DNA of 38,689 nt from Clostridia bacterium (GTDB lineage Bacteria; Bacillota; Clostridia; DUPQ01): the NCBI GenBank assembly GCA_016938455.1, contig JAFGUQ010000232.1:1-38689 (forward strand), read 5' to 3'. Both the position numbers and the translations under genes were made by a program. The notes beneath the pieces were generated by a model. The model was given only the letters and a program-made list of their open reading frames with translations. It did no database searches and was not told the origin of the DNA. How positions within the stretch are numbered: position 1 is the stretch's first letter; every line of letters begins with the position of its first letter. This document shows positions 1-7,224 of this stretch, one piece after another.

Positions 1-363
1 GACAGTCCCTTCCTGCTTGTTTTCTGAACCAGAGACAAGATAATAAAAGCTTGTGGTGTTGAAAAGCGCTTTGATTTTCAAACCTGAATCATTGAAAAAA
101 ATCAGTGCCATGGTATCTGTCATCGCTCCGTCAATGGCTTTTGTCTGCAAGGCAGTATCACGGTCCACTGCACTGTAAAAAAGTTTTAGCTCGATTGAAA
201 GACCCTGTTCAGAGAAATAACCGTTTTCATAAGCAGCTATAAAAGGAATGGCACCGGTATCAGGTAAGATCCCGATAATAATGGTGTCTGACGTTTTTAC
301 ATGACAGCCTGCAATGCTAAATGTCATTAATAAAGATAAAATCAATGATGCCCATTTTTTCAT
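1..363 (-). CDS. ABC transporter substrate-binding lipoprotein (NMT1/THI5/SsuA-like), 3' end beyond window
   Basis: This gene is absent from the ORF track because it has no stop inside the window. The minus strand is open from an ATG at 363 to base 1 (121 codons). It begins with a signal peptide ending in a lipobox, FSIAGC, with Cys 20. The mature start, IIIGILPDTGAIPF followed by AAYENGYFSEQG, is typical of the aromatic/sulfonate/thiamine-precursor type of periplasmic-binding protein. A candidate AAGGAG lies about 12 bases upstream, a somewhat long spacing. It is transcribed divergently from the UbiD operon. That operon's last two genes are an ATPase and permease of the same transporter class and have no other binding protein nearby, so I infer this is their partner. 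The ligand is unknown. The fold superfamily also contains MqnA and MqnD, but the lipobox argues for a surface receptor. The family is fairly sure; the partnership is inferred. Confidence 0.8.
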   Translation of the reverse strand, partial: MKKWASLILSLLMTFSIAGCHVKTSDTIIIGILPDTGAIPFIAAYENGYFSEQGLSIELKLFYSAVDRDTALQTKAIDGAMTDTMALIFFNDSGLKIKALFNTTSFYYLVSGSENKQEGTV

Positions 364-380
364 AAACCTTGTTACGCTCC

Positions 381-411
381 TTGAGTTTTTGAATTTATTG
401 GTATAATATCA
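381..411. promoter_or_regulatory. Overlapping divergent promoter region, binding-protein gene / ubiD operon
   Basis: On the plus strand a TATAAT at 402-407 is preceded by TTGAGT at 381-386 with a short 15-base spacer. On the minus strand the same bases give TGATATTAT (411-403), an extended -10. The two -10 elements would overlap face to face, so transcription of the two arms may be mutually exclusive. This is motif reading only. Confidence 0.35.
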
Positions 412-448
412 TAATAACAATAATAACGTCTATTATTTGGAGATAATA

Positions 449-1897
449 ATGAAAAATTACAGAGATATAAAAGAATTCATAAAAGTGTTAAAAGAAAAAA
501 ATCTTATCGTTGAAATAGAAGCAGAAGTGGACTGGGACCTGGAAATTACTGAGATTACTGATATCATCAGCAAAAAAAACGGGAAGGCTCTGCTTTTCAA
601 TCATGTCAAGGGAAGCCGCTATCCCGTACTGATTAACACATTTGGGTCATATGAACGAATGGCATTGGCATTAGGGGTGAAGGATATAAATGACATCAAG
701 GATGAAATAGTGAAATTTCTTGATTTATCAAATTATCAGTCGCTAAAAGATAAGATAAAAGCCATTCCATCATTATTACCGCTGCCTTTTATTTTCCCTC
801 AGAAAGTCAAGAACGGCAAATGTCAGGAAGTGATTGAGAAAAATCCTGATCTGACTCAGCTTCCTGTATTGAAATGCTGGCCGCAGGATGGCGGACGCTT
901 CATTACCCTTCCTATGGTTTTCACCGTTGACCCTGAGACCAGACAGCAGAATGCCGGTATGTACAGAATGCAGGTTTATGATGAGAAAACAACTGGAATG
1001 CACTGGCATATGCATAAAGATGGTAAGAAAATCTATGATAAATACAGAAAGCTCGGTATCAGGAAAATGCCTGTTTCGGTTGCAATCGGCTGTGACCCGG
1101 CTACTGTATATGCTTCAACCGCTCCGCTGCCCCAAAACATAGATGAACTTCTGTTTTCAGGGTTTTTAAGAAAAAAAGCAGTTAAAACAGTGAAATGCAT
1201 CACTAATGATATTTATGTCCCTGCATATTCAGAATTTATCCTGGAAGGATATGTTGATATTGATGAGACCAGAATAGAGGGTCCTTTTGGTGACCATACA
1301 GGGTATTACTCTCTGAAAGATAAGTACCCTGTATTTCATGTTGAATTGATCACTCACCAGAAAGAACCTGTTTATATGGCTACAGTTGTGGGGCAACCAC
1401 CTATGGAAGACTGTTACATGGGAAAAGCAACTGAGAGAATTTTTCTTCCACTGATAAAAATGCAGTGCCCAGAGATTATAGAACTTAATCTGCCGCTTGA
1501 AGGTGTGTTTCATAATTGCGCTATTGTCTCCATTGATAAACAATTTCCTCACCATGCGAGAAAAATAATGAATTCATTGTGGGGGATGGGCCAGATGATG
1601 TACACAAAAATGATCATTGTTGTTGATAAGGACGTCAATCCGCATGATTTATCAAAGGTAATGTGGAAAGTGTTTAATAATATTGATGCCAAAAGAGACC
1701 TTGTCATCTCTGAAGGTCCTCTGGATGCGCTTGACCATTCTTCTGACACTCCTTTGTTTGGAAACAGGCTTGGGATAGATGCAACTAAAAAATGGGAGAC
1801 AGAAGGACATACAAGAGAATGGCCTGATGATGTGACCATGAGTGATGAAATCATAAGAAAAGTAAAAGCACGATGGGGCGAATATGGAATTGATTAA
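449..1897 (+). CDS. UbiD-family prenylated-FMN-dependent decarboxylase (MqnL-like)
   Basis: A 482-residue UbiD-family protein. These enzymes use prenylated FMN, made by a UbiX protein, to decarboxylate aromatic or alpha,beta-unsaturated acids. The loop ETRIEGPFGDHTGYY carries the conserved acidic residues of the active site. GMYRMQVYDEKTTGMHWH and the C-terminal LGIDATKKW are also family signatures. The track starts at a TTG at 437, but an ATG at 449 has GGAG at 439-442 at ideal spacing, so I use 449. It overlaps the UbiA-type gene by 14 bases, and a UbiX gene follows. This trio matches the late steps of the futalosine menaquinone route (MqnP, MqnL, MqnM), where a carboxyl group is removed after prenylation. 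UbiD members acting on other aromatic acids cannot be told apart by sequence alone, so the substrate is inferred from neighbours. Confidence 0.88.
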   Translation: MKNYRDIKEFIKVLKEKNLIVEIEAEVDWDLEITEITDIISKKNGKALLFNHVKGSRYPVLINTFGSYERMALALGVKDINDIKDEIVKFLDLSNYQSLKDKIKAIPSLLPLPFIFPQKVKNGKCQEVIEKNPDLTQLPVLKCWPQDGGRFITLPMVFTVDPETRQQNAGMYRMQVYDEKTTGMHWHMHKDGKKIYDKYRKLGIRKMPVSVAIGCDPATVYASTAPLPQNIDELLFSGFLRKKAVKTVKCITNDIYVPAYSEFILEGYVDIDETRIEGPFGDHTGYYSLKDKYPVFHVELITHQKEPVYMATVVGQPPMEDCYMGKATERIFLPLIKMQCPEIIELNLPLEGVFHNCAIVSIDKQFPHHARKIMNSLWGMGQMMYTKMIIVVDKDVNPHDLSKVMWKVFNNIDAKRDLVISEGPLDALDHSSDTPLFGNRLGIDATKKWETEGHTREWPDDVTMSDEIIRKVKARWGEYGID

Positions 1898-2744
1898 AAG
1901 AATAAAGACTTATTCAAAATTAGTCATGATGTCGCATACACTGTTTTCCTTGCCTTTTGCCTTGTTAGCTATGCTGATTGCTGCAAAAGGATTACCATCA
2001 TTCTGGAAAATTTTGTGGATTGCAGTAGCATTATTTGGTGCCAGAAATGGGGCAAACGCTCAGAATCGTCTGATTGACAGGCATATTGACAAGAAAAATG
2101 AAAGAACAAAAAACAGAGAGATTCCAGCTGGAAAAGTATCTGTGAAAGAAACGGTCTTTCTAATCGTGTTTTTTTATGCATTATTTGTATTAGCAGCATT
2201 TATGCTTAACACACTATGTCTGATATTATCTCCTGTGGCTATTCTACTGTTTTCGTTATATTCATATACAAAAAGGTATACTTATCTTTGTCATTATATA
2301 CTGGGATTCATATGTGCAGGTGCACCGGTTGGAGCATGGATTGCCATCACAGGGACCATTGCCCTCACACCATTTTTAATTGCCGCTGCAGTCATGTTCT
2401 GGGTAGCAGGATTTGATATCATCTATGCACTGTCAGATATTGAACATGATAAAAAAGAAGGGCTTTATTCGATTCCTTCCAGATTCGGCTATCAAAAGGC
2501 TTCACTGATTTCCTCTGCTTCACACTTTCTCATGGTATGCTTTTTAATTTCAGTTACTTTTTTCACAGAGCTTGGATGGTTGTACTTATCAGGTATCGGA
2601 ATATGTGTGATCTTACTTGTCATTGAGCATATTCTTGTTTTACCATCGAGTGAAAGTAAAATGAAGTTTGTTTCCTATACAATTAACCAGTATATAAGTG
2701 CTGTTGTTTTACTTTTTGCAGTCTTTGATATATTCTTGATATGA
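1884..2744 (+). CDS. UbiA-family polyprenyltransferase (MqnP/DmkA role)
   Basis: A 286-residue integral membrane prenyltransferase with about eight or nine hydrophobic segments. The first Asp-rich motif is NRLIDRHID (NxxxDxxxD, near residue 60). The second is YALSDIEHDKKEG near residue 180. Both bind the Mg-diphosphate of the prenyl donor. The second motif, followed by LYSIPSRFG, is typical of the UbiA subgroup found with futalosine-pathway genes rather than of MenA. It would attach the isoprenoid tail, probably made by the polyprenyl synthase at 9933, to an aromatic acceptor in the membrane. It overlaps the end of the UbiD gene and is followed within 8 bases by UbiX, indicating translational coupling. 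In the Listeria EET locus the equivalent position is filled by DmkA. The family is certain; the acceptor (dihydroxynaphthoate versus another hydroxyaromatic acid) is inference. Confidence 0.87.
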   Translation: MELIKRIKTYSKLVMMSHTLFSLPFALLAMLIAAKGLPSFWKILWIAVALFGARNGANAQNRLIDRHIDKKNERTKNREIPAGKVSVKETVFLIVFFYALFVLAAFMLNTLCLILSPVAILLFSLYSYTKRYTYLCHYILGFICAGAPVGAWIAITGTIALTPFLIAAAVMFWVAGFDIIYALSDIEHDKKEGLYSIPSRFGYQKASLISSASHFLMVCFLISVTFFTELGWLYLSGIGICVILLVIEHILVLPSSESKMKFVSYTINQYISAVVLLFAVFDIFLI

Positions 2745-2752
2745 GGTGAATT

Positions 2753-3310
2753 ATGAAAAAAATAATCATTGGAATTACAGGTGCTTCAGGTGTGATCATA
2801 TCGCAGAAAATCATTGAGTTTTTAAACAGCCATGATAACGTCATTTATATTGTCATTTCAGATAACGGCAAAATTGTTTTTGAAAAAGAAACAGGTCAAA
2901 GTTTCAATGAATATATTAAAAAAATTCAGAATGTGACTGTGGTCGACAATAAAGTCATGGACAGTTTTCTTGCCAGCGGGTCAAATGACATTGACGGCAT
3001 GGTGGTTGTTCCATGCTCAATGAGTTCCTTAGGAAAACTTGCCAATGGAATCACTGACAATCTGATTATTCGTGCTGCGGATGTGATGATAAAGGAAAAA
3101 AGAAAACTGATTATTGTTCCAAGAGAAACACCTCTAAATTCAATCCATCTTGAAAACATGTTGAAACTGTCCCAGCTTAATGTGGTCATATTTCCTCCTA
3201 TGCCTGCTTTTTACAGCGGATTGAAAGATATTGATGACATGGCCAGTCAGATGGCAGGCAGAATCATAAAACTGCTTGAAATCAAAAACAACTTATACAG
3301 GAAATATTAA
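2753..3310 (+). CDS. UbiX-family flavin prenyltransferase (MqnM-like)
   Basis: A 185-residue cytosolic flavoprotein that attaches dimethylallyl to FMN to make prenylated FMN, the cofactor of UbiD decarboxylases. The N-terminal IIIGITGASGV is the FMN-binding glycine loop. VVPCSMSSLGKLANGI and RKLIIVPRETPLNSIHLENM are diagnostic of UbiX, and FPPMPAFYSG follows. The length is normal for the family. A GAGGTG ribosome binding site precedes the ATG, and the stop codon overlaps the ATG of the ABC ATPase (TAATG). Having its own UbiX in the operon supports a working UbiD rather than a remnant. Confidence 0.92.
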   Translation: MKKIIIGITGASGVIISQKIIEFLNSHDNVIYIVISDNGKIVFEKETGQSFNEYIKKIQNVTVVDNKVMDSFLASGSNDIDGMVVVPCSMSSLGKLANGITDNLIIRAADVMIKEKRKLIIVPRETPLNSIHLENMLKLSQLNVVIFPPMPAFYSGLKDIDDMASQMAGRIIKLLEIKNNLYRKY

Positions 3311-4020
3311 TGATAGAATTTGATCATGTCACAGTAAAATATGGTGAGAAAAAAGCACTGGACAGTTTGTCGTTTCACATTGATAAAGGGAAAATTGTTT
3401 CTGTCATCGGCCAGTCCGGCTGCGGAAAGACTACTATGATTAACTGCGCTGCTAAACTGATTGACAATGATTCCGGAGTGATAAGGATGGATCAGCAGTT
3501 TTCGTTAATTCCTCAGGGATATTCTCTTCTGTCATGGAAGAATGTGATGAAGAACATAGAACTTGGATTAGGAATTAAGAAAATGGATCAGTCACAAAGA
3601 AACAAAGCCTGCATGGAAGTCATGAAGCAACTTGGAATTGATCATTTAAAAGATAAATACCCTCAGTTTTTAAGCGGAGGAGAACAACAGAGAGTGGCTA
3701 TTGCCAGAGCACTAGTATTGAATCCAACAGTCATTCTGATGGATGAACCGTTTTCAAGCCTTGATCAGATTACCAGAGAAAAGGCCCAAGAGTTACTTCT
3801 TGAAATTAAAAACAAGTATCATATGACAATTCTGATGACAACTCATAGCATCGAAGAAGCATGCTTTTTATCAGATCAGCTTTTTGTGATGGGAAAAGGA
3901 AAATTGTCTCATGTTGTCAAAAATGAACAGAACAGGGACAATACCTATAGAAACAGTGAGCATTATCATCAAATGACCATACAAATCCGTACTTTGCTTG
4001 AAGAAAGTGTGATGGCGTGA
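3310..4020 (+). CDS. ABC transporter ATP-binding protein, SsuB/TauB/ThiZ class
   Basis: A 236-residue cytosolic ATPase with a complete motif set: Walker A GQSGCGKTT near residue 36, Q-loop LIPQGYSLLSW, signature LSGGEQQR, Walker B VILMDEPF and H-loop MTTHS. Sequence and length fit the nitrate/sulfonate/taurine/thiamine-precursor importer group. The gene is coupled to UbiX upstream (TAATG) and overlaps the permease downstream by four bases (GTGA). The matching substrate-binding lipoprotein is divergent at 1-363. RibXY-type flavin importers and ThiXYZ-type pyrimidine importers belong to the same class, so the ligand cannot be read from this subunit. Its place inside a quinone-assembly operon favours an aromatic quinone precursor or, given the EET genes nearby, a flavin. 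Confidence 0.92.
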   Translation: MIEFDHVTVKYGEKKALDSLSFHIDKGKIVSVIGQSGCGKTTMINCAAKLIDNDSGVIRMDQQFSLIPQGYSLLSWKNVMKNIELGLGIKKMDQSQRNKACMEVMKQLGIDHLKDKYPQFLSGGEQQRVAIARALVLNPTVILMDEPFSSLDQITREKAQELLLEIKNKYHMTILMTTHSIEEACFLSDQLFVMGKGKLSHVVKNEQNRDNTYRNSEHYHQMTIQIRTLLEESVMA

Positions 4021-4763
4021 GAAAAACAATTTTTACCGCATTATCCCTCATTCTGCTGATTCTATTATGGTATATTGTCTCATTTCTTGCAGACACTTCT
4101 GCTATCCCATATTTTCATCAAGTCATCCGGCATATCGACAATCTTACTTTGAAAGAGATTTTACTTAATCTTTCTGTCAGCTTAGTAAGGATATTCATAG
4201 GGATGATTCTAGTGGTGATCATTGCGGTTCCTCTTGGAATCATCATGGGATTAAACAGGAAAGCAAATGAATTCATGAACGGGTTCACTTATCTGCTTTA
4301 TCCAATTCCTAAAGTTGCTTTTCTTCCTGTTATTCTTGTGCTTTTTGGTATCGGTGGAATGACTGCGGTGATTATGGTTTTTCTTGTTCTCTTCTTCCAG
4401 TGCCTTGTCAGCGTCAGAGACAGCATCATAAATGTCGATACTGCTCTTTTCAACTGGATGAAAACGACCGGCGCAACTAAGAGCCAGATGATTTATCATA
4501 TTATACTTCCGTCCATTGTCCCTTCATTATTGACTTGGGTAAGAGTGGGTCTTGGAACATCGCTTGCCGTACTCTTTTTTGCCGAGAACATTGCAACGGA
4601 TAAAGGAATCGGTTTCTTCATTCTGGACAGCTGGTCTAGAATAGATTATATGGACATGTATCTTGGAATCATCTTTCTTTCCATAGCCGGGTTTATTCTT
4701 TTCAATCTGATTGGTCTGCTGGAAAAAAGAGCACTGAGATATCGTAAGGTCATTCAAAAATAA
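4017..4763 (+). CDS. ABC transporter permease, SsuC/TauC class
   Basis: A 248-residue membrane protein with about six hydrophobic segments and the permease EAA loop, here MKTTGATKSQMIYHIILPSIVPS, which contacts the ATPase. GLGTSLAVLFFAENIATDKGIGFFI is a typical SsuC/TauC-family C-terminal half. Translation starts at a GTG that overlaps the ATPase stop codon, so the two are coupled. It is the last gene of the UbiD-UbiA-UbiX-ATPase run; a gap of about 215 bases follows. With the divergent lipoprotein at 1-363 it would make a complete importer. Confidence 0.9.
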   Translation: MRKTIFTALSLILLILLWYIVSFLADTSAIPYFHQVIRHIDNLTLKEILLNLSVSLVRIFIGMILVVIIAVPLGIIMGLNRKANEFMNGFTYLLYPIPKVAFLPVILVLFGIGGMTAVIMVFLVLFFQCLVSVRDSIINVDTALFNWMKTTGATKSQMIYHIILPSIVPSLLTWVRVGLGTSLAVLFFAENIATDKGIGFFILDSWSRIDYMDMYLGIIFLSIAGFILFNLIGLLEKRALRYRKVIQK

Positions 4764-4817
4764 GGAGATTCATATTTCTTTTTGCATATTGGATGAGAAA
4801 AGAATCAAACGATTAGA

Positions 4818-4845
4818 TTGACTGTATACGAAGTATTTTTATAAG
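4818..4845 (+). promoter_or_regulatory. Candidate upstream promoter of the pplA-like gene
   Basis: TTGACT (4818-4823), a 16-base spacer and TATAAG (4840-4845). It lies about 130 bases before the lipoprotein start, so it would give a long leader. It is weaker evidence than the extended -10 at 4918. Confidence 0.35.
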
Positions 4846-4917
4846 TAAATATTATACATTTTCTTTGAAAATTCCAGCATTTATGACAGGTTTTGACTGG
4901 TTTTTAGTTGAAATACA

Positions 4918-4926
4918 TGTTATAAT
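4918..4926 (+). promoter_or_regulatory. Extended -10 promoter of the pplA-like gene
   Basis: TGTTATAAT is a perfect TGn plus TATAAT extended -10. No well-placed -35 is seen; a TTGACT at 4893 is 22 bases away. The predicted start near 4933 lies directly before the palindrome at 4935-4952. Confidence 0.55.
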
Positions 4927-4934
4927 CATTCTCT

Positions 4935-4952
4935 GTGTTAATTAATTAACAC
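4935..4952. promoter_or_regulatory. Rex-like operator downstream of the pplA promoter
   Basis: GTGTTAATTAATTAACAC is an 18-bp perfect palindrome. Its core TGTTAANNNNTTAACA matches the published Rex consensus of Bacillota (TTGTTAANNNNTTAACAA) except for the outermost base pair. It starts 8 bases after the -10, a classic repressor position. Rex is an NADH-sensing repressor that releases DNA when NADH is high. No rex gene is in the window. Confidence 0.6.
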
Positions 4953-4979
4953 TAACTTAATATTAAAGGAGCAAAAAAA

Positions 4980-5957
4980 ATGAAGAAATCCCTAATCTTA
5001 ATTTTAACAGTTGTATTGATCGTGACACTACTGGCTGGCTGCGGTAAAGAAGCAGCTACCCCATCTAGCACAGCAACTCCAACTGCGACACCAGCACCAA
5101 CTGAAAGTTCAACAGACGCTGTAACCACAGCTTCCATCGTTGACAATGGTGCAGCATTAATCAATGCATTAAGCGCAAACGGAACATGGATTGCCGCTAC
5201 ACTTAATGACATTACCTTAACAGAGGACTTAGTTGTCGAAGGTATCTTTTACAACAAGGAAGTAGTGGCCAGAAAAATCGGACCATATACTCAGGATGCT
5301 GATCACAACATCACAGCTTCATTTACAATCACAGCACCGAAACTGATTGTCAGAAGTGAAAACACAAAATTCCAGGGTGGAAATTTTGTAGGCGACATTT
5401 ATGTCAATGCTAATGGATTTACTCTTAGTAAAGCTAATATCACTGGAAACATCTATTTTGAAACTAAAGCATACATGGATTCTTTTGTAATAGATGAAAC
5501 AAGCACAGTATCAGGTAAAAAAGAAGTCACAGCAGTAGATGGCGTGACAACAGCATCAATCGTAGATAATGCTGCTGCACTGATTAAAGCTGTAAGCAAA
5601 GATGGTGCCTGGATTGCCTGCACAGTCAATGATGTGACAGTTCTTGAAGACCTGATTGTTGATGGCGAATTTATAAGCAAAGAAAAAATAGCCAGAAAAA
5701 TCGGACCATACACCCAGGATGCTGATCATAATATCACCGCTTCATTCACAATCACCTATCCAAAGATGATTGTCAGAAGCGAAAATACAAAATTACAGGG
5801 CGGAATCTTTGTTGGAGACATCTATGTGGAAGCAAACGGATTCACCCTAAGCAAAGCCACTGTTAAAGGTAATATCTATTATTCAAAACAGGAATATAAA
5901 GACTCATCTGTTACAGATGAAGTGTCTGTAGTCACTGGAGTATCTGAAGTCAAGTAA
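4980..5957 (+). CDS. pplA: PplA-like, doubly flavinylated EET lipoprotein
   Basis: A 325-residue surface lipoprotein. The signal peptide ends in LLAGC (Cys 21), followed by a Pro/Thr/Ser linker (about residues 26-45) that would hold the domains off the membrane. Two near-identical repeats then follow with a period of 141 residues (46-186 and 187-325). Each starts with a D[AG]VTTAS motif (Thr 49 and Thr 190). This resembles ApbE flavinylation sites, where a Thr after Asp-Gly/Ala-x receives FMN by phosphoester linkage. The shared segments IVDN, ARKIGPYTQDADHNITASF and NGFTLSKA look like a beta-rich fold and not the classical FMN_bind domain. By position between quinone genes, apbE and ndh2, it is the counterpart of Listeria PplA, the terminal surface flavoprotein of EET. 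Repeat 2 has a Cys (C214) that repeat 1 lacks. Family identity is from memory of PplA; FMN attachment is inferred. Confidence 0.78.
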   Translation: MKKSLILILTVVLIVTLLAGCGKEAATPSSTATPTATPAPTESSTDAVTTASIVDNGAALINALSANGTWIAATLNDITLTEDLVVEGIFYNKEVVARKIGPYTQDADHNITASFTITAPKLIVRSENTKFQGGNFVGDIYVNANGFTLSKANITGNIYFETKAYMDSFVIDETSTVSGKKEVTAVDGVTTASIVDNAAALIKAVSKDGAWIACTVNDVTVLEDLIVDGEFISKEKIARKIGPYTQDADHNITASFTITYPKMIVRSENTKLQGGIFVGDIYVEANGFTLSKATVKGNIYYSKQEYKDSSVTDEVSVVTGVSEVK

Positions 5958-5978
5958 TTAGCCGTATAATGAACACTT

Positions 5979-6012
5979 AAAAGATAGCAGAAACCAATCT
6001 GCTATCTTTTTT
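5979..6012. terminator. Bidirectional terminator between pplA and apbE
   Basis: Arms AAAAGATAGCAGA (5979-5991) and TCTGCTATCTTTT form a 13-bp stem with a 6-base loop. T runs follow on both strands, so it can stop both convergent genes. Confidence 0.88.
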
Positions 6013-6025
6013 ATTTTATCAGTCA

Positions 6026-7033
6026 TTAATATAATTGAGTAAAAGGAACGGTATTACCTATCCCTGAGGTTTTAAAGATTTCTCCGCTTTGATTAACGAA
6101 AACAGCTTCTGTATCAGGGAGGGTTTCAATCAAAGCCATGGCTTTTTCTATGCTTAGAGCAAAACAGGTGGTTGATAATGCATCTCCATCAACGGACTTG
6201 TCAGAGATAATTGACACACCGGTGATGTCGCTTTCATAAGGATACCCGGTAAAAGGATTAAGAATATGATGGTATCTGATTCCGTTTTCAATAAAGAAAC
6301 GTTCATAAATTCCTGAAGTGACTACTGATTTCACCCCGACATCCACAATGGCCAGATAGTCTCCTCTGTTTGACATAGGATCTTGAATGCCTATTTTCCA
6401 CAGTTCCTTCGTTGGCTTAATTCCGACAGTTAAAACATTACCACCTAAGTTGATTAATGCGCTGTTACACCCATTCTCATCAAGTAGTGCGGCTACTTTA
6501 TCAGCAATATACCCTTTAGCTATTCCGCCAAGATCTATAACCATGCCTTCATATGGCAGAAATACACTGTTCTTAGCGTTATCAATGATAATATCCCGAT
6601 AATCTATATGCATAAGCGCCTGATCTATTTCAGTCTGGGCAGGAACTTTTGCTCCTTCTTCACCGATTTTCCATAAGTTGACTAAAGGTCCGATAGAAAT
6701 ATCAAAAGCGCCATCGGAAAGAGTACCATACTCAATTCCTTTTTTTATGACTTCCATCGTTTCCGGTGACACGACAGTCTCAGAAATCCCTGCATGCTGA
6801 TTGACTAGATAAATATCACTTCCTTCAATGCTTTTTGAAAGAAGATTTTCGAGTCTGGTTATCTCTGTAAAACACTGATCAATAAGATCATGACTGCTGC
6901 CATCATAAAGTGTAATCGTCACGACTGTCCCTAAAGCAAAATAGGTATCAGAAACAGGGGTAGGATCAGTTTTTGGCTGGCAACCGGTCATTATAACAAG
7001 AATCATACATAGTAAAACAATCATTTTTTTCAT
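6026..7033 (-). CDS. fmnB: ApbE-family FMN transferase lipoprotein (FmnB)
   Basis: A 335-residue lipoprotein (lipobox VIMTGC, Cys 18). ApbE proteins transfer FMN from FAD to Thr residues of extracytosolic proteins, with Mg. Family blocks are present in order: TYFALGTVVTI, DGAFDISIGPLVNLW, VIDLGGIAKGYIADK, ALINLGGNV, HHILNPFTGYP and the metal-binding VDGDALSTTCFAL. The length is normal. It is convergent with the pplA-like gene, which carries two candidate FMN sites, and is divergent from ndh2. This is the arrangement expected of an EET flavinylation pair, with FmnB as the Listeria name. No Shine-Dalgarno sequence precedes the ATG; a TATAAT lies only 9 bases upstream, suggesting a nearly leaderless message. 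The family is certain; its role in modifying the neighbouring lipoprotein is strongly implied but inferred. Confidence 0.93.
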   Translation of the reverse strand: MKKMIVLLCMILVIMTGCQPKTDPTPVSDTYFALGTVVTITLYDGSSHDLIDQCFTEITRLENLLSKSIEGSDIYLVNQHAGISETVVSPETMEVIKKGIEYGTLSDGAFDISIGPLVNLWKIGEEGAKVPAQTEIDQALMHIDYRDIIIDNAKNSVFLPYEGMVIDLGGIAKGYIADKVAALLDENGCNSALINLGGNVLTVGIKPTKELWKIGIQDPMSNRGDYLAIVDVGVKSVVTSGIYERFFIENGIRYHHILNPFTGYPYESDITGVSIISDKSVDGDALSTTCFALSIEKAMALIETLPDTEAVFVNQSGEIFKTSGIGNTVPFTQLY

Positions 7034-7042
7034 AATATAAGT

Positions 7043-7048
7043 ATTATA
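7043..7048 (-). promoter_or_regulatory. apbE -10 element very close to the start codon
   Basis: TATAAT on the minus strand ends 9 bases before the ATG at 7033, so the predicted transcription start leaves a leader of only about 0-3 bases. I see no convincing -35. Confidence 0.4.
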
Positions 7049-7092
7049 TGAATGATAGTAAAATGCAACAGGAAATTATTATTGTACAAAAT

Positions 7093-7110
7093 TTGTTATT
7101 ATTTTAACAA
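7093..7110. promoter_or_regulatory. Rex-like operator in the apbE/ndh2 divergent region
   Basis: TTGTTATTATTTTAACAA matches the Rex consensus TTGTTAANNNNTTAACAA at 13 of 14 specified positions, with perfect 6-base arms. It lies between two divergent genes and about 46 bases upstream of the best ndh2 -35, so its mode of action is less clear than that of the site at 4935. Confidence 0.55.
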
Positions 7111-7156
7111 TAACCTGCTGTTTTTTGCGATTTTGATGTATAAAATGCTAATTTAC

Positions 7157-7186
7157 TTGTCTAAATCAAGATTAATCATATACAAT
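7157..7186 (+). promoter_or_regulatory. Candidate promoter of the ndh2-eetA-eetB-dmkB operon
   Basis: TTGTCT (7157-7162), an 18-base spacer and TACAAT (7181-7186). It lies 38 bases before the ndh2 ATG, which has AGAAAGG as ribosome binding site. Confidence 0.5.
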
Positions 7187-7224
7187 AGTATCAATGAAAT
7201 ATAAAACGAAGAAAGGTAAACAAT

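Noticed and set aside
1-363. Reading the partial left-edge gene as MqnA or MqnD, which share the binding-protein fold
   Set aside because: It has a signal peptide and lipobox, whereas MqnA and MqnD are cytosolic; a transporter receptor is the simpler reading.
4764-4979. Riboswitch (for example FMN or TPP) in the leader of the pplA-like gene
   Set aside because: I found no conserved RFN or THI-box core segments and no stable multi-helix pattern; the notable element is the Rex-like palindrome.
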